Assembly: GCA_963734575.1 (NCBI GenBank)
Contig: CAVTHT010000017.1
Span: 331,053 to 395,052, forward strand
From: CAIWHR01 sp963734575
GTDB lineage: Bacteria > Pseudomonadota > Gammaproteobacteria > Burkholderiales > Casimicrobiaceae
Reading direction: 5' to 3'
Length of the DNA: 64,000 bases
A model generated the notes under the pieces. The model did no database searches. It was not told where the DNA came from and worked only from the letters and a program-made list of their open reading frames with translations. The position numbers and the translations under genes were made by a program. Within the stretch, counting starts at the first letter, position 1, and each line of letters opens with the position of its first letter. Positions 59,500-64,000 of this stretch are shown piece after piece.

Positions 59500-60606
59500 A
59501 TGCACGTTCGACTCTCGACCAAACTCGCTCAAGGACGTCCCGTCCGTGCGTGGCTGCTGCTCTGCGGCTCGCGTTCGCGCTGACGATGAGCCGCGTGCGG
59601 CGATGCGCCGGTGCGCGTCGGGCGCGACGGCAGTGCCGCGGCAAGCGCTGGTGTGGCCGAAGCCGCCGGCGCAGGCGCGCATCCGTTTCGTCCGCAACAT
59701 CGCGACGCCGGCGGACTGGGGGCTCGACCGGGGACCGATGCAGCGCTTCATGGACAAGGTCACCGGCGAGGTGCCGTTCCGCTTCGTGCGGCCCGACGAG
59801 CGTCGTCGCGCGCGCGGAACAAGCTCTATGTCGCGGATCCGGGCGCGCAGGCGCTCGTCATCTTCGATCCCGGCGAAGCCGCGGGAGGTGAAGATCGAGC
59901 CGCCTCGGGTCAGCAGAGCCTCGCATCGCCGGTCGCGGTGGCGCTCGGGCCGCACGAGACGGTTCTTCTCGCCGACAGCGCGTTGCGGAAGGTGTTCGTG
60001 CTCGACGGCGAGGGCCGGCTCCTGCGGACGATTGGCGGGCGAAGGACAGGCTGTCGCGCCCGGCCGGCTTGGCCTACGACGCCGCGCCGATCGCCTGTAC
60101 GTGTCGGACTCGGCCGCGCACCGCATCGTGGTGTTCTCGGCTGACGGCCGCCTGCTTCAGACCTTCGGTACGCAACGGCAGCGAGCCGGGCGAGTTCAAC
60201 TTCCCGACGCATCTCGCGCTCACTCCGGATGGGCAACCTGATCGTGACGGACACCCTCAACTTCCGGATCCAGGTGCTCACGCCGCGACGGCCAGCCGCT
60301 CCGTCGTTTCGGCCGAGTCGGGCGACGGTTCCGGCGACTTCGCGTCGCCGAAGGGCGTCGCCACCGACGCGTCCGGCAACGTCTACGTGGTGGATGCGCT
60401 GTTCGATGCGGTCCAGGTCTTCGGCCCGGACGGCACGTTGCTGCTCGGACTTCGGCGAGCGCGGCACGCAGCCCGGCCGTCTGTGGCTTCCCGAACGGGC
60501 TGTTCATGGACGACAAGGACATGCTCTATGTTGCCGACTCTTACAACCAGCGCATCGCCCAGTTCCAGCGCCTGCGACGGATCGGCGGCGTCAGGCGAAT
60601 CGATGA
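59500..60606 (+). CDS. Second NHL-repeat beta-propeller lipoprotein (frameshifted)
   Basis: A protein of about 365 residues. After one base is removed near 59590 the signal region ends MSACGDAP, a plausible lipobox. Blades read LYVADPGAQALVIFD, VLLADSALRKVFVLD, LYVSDSAAHRIVVFS, LIVTDTLNFRIQVL, VYVVDALFDAVQVFG and MLYVADSYNQRIAQF, again about six. The part before the propeller (VWPKPPAQARIRFVRNI) matches VWPPPPLPARIKFVRTI of the first NHL gene, so the two are paralogues. Several frame changes are present. The stop overlaps the next start as ATGA. Confidence 0.8.
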
Positions 60607-62573
60607 GGCTCATCATGTGCCTGCGCATTGCAAACCTTCGTTCCCGGCTTCGCTGCGGCGCTCGCGGGCGCGCTCCTTCTCGCGCTCGCGGCGACGATTG
60701 CGACTGCCGCGCGCACGCGCAGTCCGACATCGCGCGCACGGTGCACAACCTCACGCCGGAAGGGCCCGGGCAAGTTCAAGGAGTCGGCGACGACCGGTCT
60801 GTGCGTGTTCTGCCATACGCCGCACAACGCGAATCCCGGGCCGCTCGTTGTGGAACCGCGATCTGCCGGGGATCACCTACCAGCCGTACACGAGCAGCAC
60901 GACGCGCGCCGACCTGAAGCAGCCCACGGGCAGCTCGCGCCTCTGCCTGTCGTGCCACGACGGCTTCGTGGCCATGGGCAATCTGCGGCAGGCCGCGAAC
61001 GAGCGAGCCGCTGAAGCTCGGCGCGCTGACGGGCCCGACGGTGCTCGGCACGGACCTGAGCGACGATCATCCCGATGTCGTTCGTCTACGACAGCGCGCT
61101 CGCTGCGAAGCATCCGCGGCATCGTCGACCCCGGGCAGCCTGCCGCGCACGCTGCCGCTCGACAGCAAGGGCGAGCTGCAGTGCACGACCTGCCACAACG
61201 CACACGAGAGCAAGCGCGCGAAGTTCCTGCGCATGGACAATGCCGCCGGTGCCATGTGCGCTCGCATGCCATCAGCCGCGCGGGTTGGATGCTGTCGTCG
61301 CATGCCATCTCGCCGGCGACGTGGAAGGGCTGCGGCGTCAATCCGTTCCCGGCGGACGGCGGCGCCACCGTGGCCGCCAACGGCTGCAGCAATTGTCATC
61401 GCATCCATTCGCGCCGCACACGGTGAGCGCTTGCTCAACTGGCACGGTCGAGGCCGACAACTGCAACGTATGCCACGCCGGCACGGTCGCGCAGAAGAAC
61501 ATCGCCGCGGAATTCGGCAACGGCGCGAAGTACTCGCGCCATCCGATCGACTCCGCGCAATGGGCGCACGATCCGGTCGAGAATCCGGCCACGAATGCCG
61601 CGTCACGTCACCTGCATGGACTGCCACAACCCGCATGCGGTCGACGCGAAGCCGGCAGCTCCACCTGTCGCGTCCGGCGCCCTGCAGGGCGTGACGCGGC
61701 ACGTGGCCGAGCGGCGTGCCGGTGCAGGAACCACGTACGAGTTCCAGGTGTGCAGCAAGTGCCATGGCTTCCGCGAGCCTTCGACGCCCGGCATCACGCG
61801 CGTCGAGGCGACCCGGATCGTCAGCACCAAGATCGACCCGAGCAACCAGTCGTTCCATCCGATTGCCGCGCCGGGCAGGAACGCGCGGATGAAGGGTCTC
61901 CTCCCCGGTTACACGACGGCGATCGATGATCGGCTGCACGGACTGCCACAACAACGACGAGTGGACGACGGTGACCGGCATCGCACCGCGCGGGCCGCAT
62001 GCGTCGCGCTACGCGCCGATCCTCGAGCGCAACTATCTCACCACGGATCGCACGCCCGAATCGGCCGCCAATTACGACCTCTGCTACAAGTGTCACGATC
62101 GCAATGCGCTGCTCGCGGACCAGGTCGGGACCTTCCCGCATGGCAAGCACGTCGTCAAGTCGCAGGCGTCCTGCGCCACGTGCCACGACGCGCACGGATC
62201 GCGGCAGAACGCGCACCTGATCAACTTCATGTCGCGCGACACGAACGGCGCGACGCGTCGTGAAGCCCTCCGCGCGCGGGCCGGCTCGAATACGTGGTCA
62301 CGGGGCCCGGGCAAGGGGACCTGCTACCTGACCTGCCACGGCACGGATCACGCGCCGCTCAGCTACCCGCCCGTCGCTCGGTGCCCGAGCCCGGTCATCC
62401 AGCCCTGTGCGGCGCTGAGCGCGGCGCGGAACGTGCACCGCGCGGACCAGCAAACGCCGGGGGCTCGAACGCGCAATTCGCAAAAGCTGCGAAAGCCGAC
62501 GCATCCCCGGATTCGCAGAATTGTGAAGAGCGGCCGCGGGCATTCCTGTCGCACCGCGCCGGGCAGTCGGTGA
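60603..62573 (+). CDS. Multiheme c-type cytochrome with about 12 heme motifs (frameshifted)
   Basis: A secreted protein of about 650 residues. The signal peptide ends near AHAQSDIARTV. Ten clear CXXCH motifs are read: CVFCH, CLSCH, CTTCH, CSNCH, CNVCH, CMDCH, CSKCH, CTDCH, CYKCH, CATCH. A broken one lies near 61265, and the last is CYLTCH, with three residues between the cysteines. The first 200 residues have the four-heme pattern CVFCHTPHN, PLWNR, CLSCHDG, DLSDDHP, CTTCHNAH, as in the cytochrome at 62797; the rest is a different eight-heme part. The stop is uncertain (62573 or a nearby one in another frame). In this setting it is likely the extracellular or barrel-inserted electron carrier. 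Confidence 0.8.
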
Positions 62574-62652
62574 CCCGTCCGACGTAACGCAGAGCGCCGC
62601 TCGGCCACCAGCGCCGCTATGTCGTTGAATCGGCCGACGCACGATCGGCGAG

Positions 62653-62668
62653 TTTGACCCAGGCCAAA
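62653..62668. promoter_or_regulatory. Inverted repeat TTTGACC-CA-GGCCAAA, possible operator
   Basis: Arms match in six of seven positions. The core TTGACC-CN-GGYCAA equals that of the perfect palindrome at 55063-55078. It lies 129 bases before the four-heme cytochrome gene. Confidence 0.45.
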
Positions 62669-62692
62669 GTCTCTGCGACGCGCCGCCGGAAA

Positions 62693-62706
62693 TGGCACGT
62701 CCGTGC
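62693..62706 (+). promoter_or_regulatory. Sigma-54-like -24 element
   Basis: TGGCACG matches the -24 consensus fully. The next GC follows the GG after nine bases instead of ten, so the pair fits only if one base is missing, which is possible in this indel-rich stretch. It is about 100 bases before the four-heme gene. Confidence 0.3.
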
Positions 62707-62796
62707 GTCATCTGCCCCGACGCGGCACCGAATTCCCAGAAACGGCAGGAGGCGGTGTTGCAGCACTGCGAATTCACAACGAGCGGGGACGAGATC

Positions 62797-63671
62797 ATGA
62801 AAGCGCTGAAACTGGTAGTTGGAGCGGGACTGATGGCGTTGTCGATGTCGGCCGTGGCGGCAGACACCGGGGGCGGCATCACGGGCACGGCACACGACTG
62901 GAGCGCGAGCCACGGCACGACGCTTGCTGCGTGGCTGGTCGACCCAACGAAGCCGCGCGGCGCAACCACGACGTACAACACCGGGAATGCCAGCGGATCG
63001 ACGCCGTCACCGGCAAGCAGCTCACGACCAAGGTGCAGATCGGCCAGTGCACGAAGTGCCACACGCCGCACCAGGCGAAGTCGACGAACGCTGCTGTGGA
63101 ACCACACGCTGCAGGCGACCGCGTACAAGTGGGACGTGCCCGCGACGACGGCCGGCACGACCTATCCCGCGTTCCAGGGCGACACGTACAAGGGCTCGAC
63201 GACCAAGTGCCTCTCCTGCCATGACGGCCTGATGGCGAGCACGGACGGCATGTGGTTCAACCGCGCGATGCACCAGCGGCAGCAAGTACGTCGGCGACGC
63301 CGGCTCGCTCAACACCGGTCACGAAGTCGCGGAAGGTGCCGACCTGTCGAAGACCCACCCCGTCGCGATGCCGTATCCGCTGAATGGCGCGCCCAGCCTG
63401 TACAACTTCGTCACGAACGGCAACTACATCGAGTCGACGGAATGGGTGCAGGACCCGATGGCGACCAACAAGATCCGCCTGTACAACGACGACGGCGCCG
63501 GCAATATCGTCGCAGGCGCGGCTGCGGGCAAGAGCGGGCATCGAATGCTCGTCCTGCCACGACGTGCACAACGGTCGCGCGGACAAGGACGTCATGCTCC
63601 TTACCGGCCTGTTGACCGGTTCCGACCGCAGCCCGGGTGGTTACATCTGCACGCAGTGCCACCTGAAGTAG
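62797..63671 (+). CDS. Four-heme c-type cytochrome, OmcE-like pattern (frameshifted)
   Basis: A secreted protein of about 290 residues with a clear signal peptide (LVVGAGLMALSMSAVAA). The ordered features are GTAHDWSAS, CTKCHTPHQAKSTN, LLWNHTLQATAY, CLSCHDGLMAS, SLNTGHEVAEG, THPVAMPY, ECSSCHDVHNG and ICTQCHLK at the very end. Four heme motifs with these flanks are the pattern I associate with OmcE, the four-heme cytochrome that forms filaments in Geobacter; this is judged by eye. Frame changes lie near 62990, 63095, 63285 and 63535. The ATG at 62797 has GGGGA upstream. It has its own upstream control region and a strong terminator. Confidence 0.82.
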
Positions 63672-63689
63672 GTACGCCGCAGCGCGGCG

Positions 63690-63715
63690 AAGGGCCGGCC
63701 TCGGTCGGCCCTTTT
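63690..63715. terminator. Terminator between convergent cytochrome genes
   Basis: An eight-base-pair stem (AAGGGCCG with CGGCCCTT) and an eight-base loop, followed by TTTT on the plus strand. It lies 19 bases after the four-heme cytochrome stop and 16 bases before the stop of the opposing gene. The minus strand ends the stem in TT only, so it acts mainly for the plus strand. Confidence 0.8.
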
Positions 63716-63730
63716 CGTTTGAGTCTCGCG

Positions 63731-64000
63731 TCAGAGCGCTCCGTACAGCCCGTGGCACTGGCTGCAGAGATAACCGCTCGCCTTCGATGCGCCATCCAGC
63801 CGAGCGCGCAGCAGGCGACGCTCACGCGCCTCGGTGTTGTGGGGATCGTGACACGACGAGCACTCGATGCCCGTCGCGCCAGGTTTCGGACGCGCGGCGA
63901 TGTGCCCGCGATCCTCCGAATACAGCCGGATGTTGCCGGTCGTCGGATCGGGGAGAAAGCCATCTGCCTCCTTTGCGGAAGCGGTCACACCGTTGTACGT
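63731..64000 (-). CDS. c-type cytochrome, C-terminal part (partial, cut by window end)
   Basis: Ninety codons in one frame up to the window edge. Two heme motifs are present: GIECSSCHDPHN and GYLCSQCHGLYGAL at the end. The stretch before them (GNIRLYSEDRGHIAARPKPGA) aligns with KIRLYNDDGAGNIVAGAAAGK and the following GIECSSCHDVHN of the four-heme cytochrome on the other strand, so the two are convergent paralogues. The missing part should hold two or more further hemes. This segment has no frameshift. Confidence 0.85.
   Translation of the reverse strand, partial: TYNGVTASAKEADGFLPDPTTGNIRLYSEDRGHIAARPKPGATGIECSSCHDPHNTEARERRLLRARLDGASKASGYLCSQCHGLYGAL

Noticed and set aside
55148..63671. Programmed ribosomal frameshifting as an explanation for the broken frames
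   Set aside because: The breaks are too many, go both ways, occur at differing sequences and also hit housekeeping genes such as ligD, ccmB and tkt; sequence error explains them more simply.

Overview
The window is high-GC DNA from a Gram-negative bacterium, most likely a member of the Pseudomonadota and probably a betaproteobacterium. The grounds are a full System I cytochrome c maturation set (ccmABCDEFGHI), a PEP-CTERM protein, an MaeB-type malic enzyme fused to a phosphotransacetylase-like domain, and short dispersed palindromic repeats. The assignment is an inference from gene content. Many genes carry single-base indels that switch the reading frame while motifs downstream stay intact. 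They are reported as frameshifted genes; sequencing or assembly error is the likeliest cause, and it is worst from about 52 to 63.5 kb.

Layout. 1-176: end of rplQ and its terminator. 0.3-6.6 kb: a stand-alone CheB-like methylesterase facing a coupled pair (CHASE3-PAS histidine kinase, then a CheB-CheR-PAS fusion). 6.9-9.7 kb: ligD (phosphoesterase-ligase-polymerase). 9.9-16 kb: a small membrane protein, then a minus-strand signalling run of KaiC-like ATPase, histidine kinase, two small paralogous proteins and a PAS hybrid kinase. 16.1-18.7 kb: a DUF2007-type protein, hemY and a short ccmI-like gene. 18.8-20.5 kb: an eight-heme cytochrome c nitrite reductase with a CXXCK active-site heme motif. 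20.8-28.1 kb: ccmA to ccmI. 28.3-32.5 kb: maeB, a PNPOx-like protein, palindromic repeats, an SDR dehydrogenase and tRNA-Ser(GGA). 32.9-47.4 kb: a long minus-strand sugar-phosphate operon (tkt, a gnd remnant, zwf, HAD phosphatase, tal, pgm, glgP, xfp) with an RNase II-type RNase and a LOG-family protein at its end. 47.5-51.6 kb: small secreted proteins, a split YqeB/EF2563-like gene, a PEP-CTERM protein and an OB-fold NrfJ-like protein.

52.1-64 kb is the most unusual part. An NtrB/NtrC-type two-component pair precedes a tightly packed cluster: an NHL-repeat lipoprotein, two small three-heme cytochromes, an outer-membrane beta-barrel, a second NHL lipoprotein, a cytochrome with about 12 heme motifs, and a four-heme cytochrome patterned like the filament-forming OmcE family. 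Part of a convergent paralogous cytochrome lies at the window edge. The set looks like a trans-outer-membrane electron conduit, possibly with a polymerising extracellular cytochrome. The ccm operon and hemY upstream would supply heme and cytochrome maturation. A nearly matching inverted repeat (TTGACC-CN-GGYCAA) lies upstream of both the first NHL gene and the four-heme gene and may be a shared operator.
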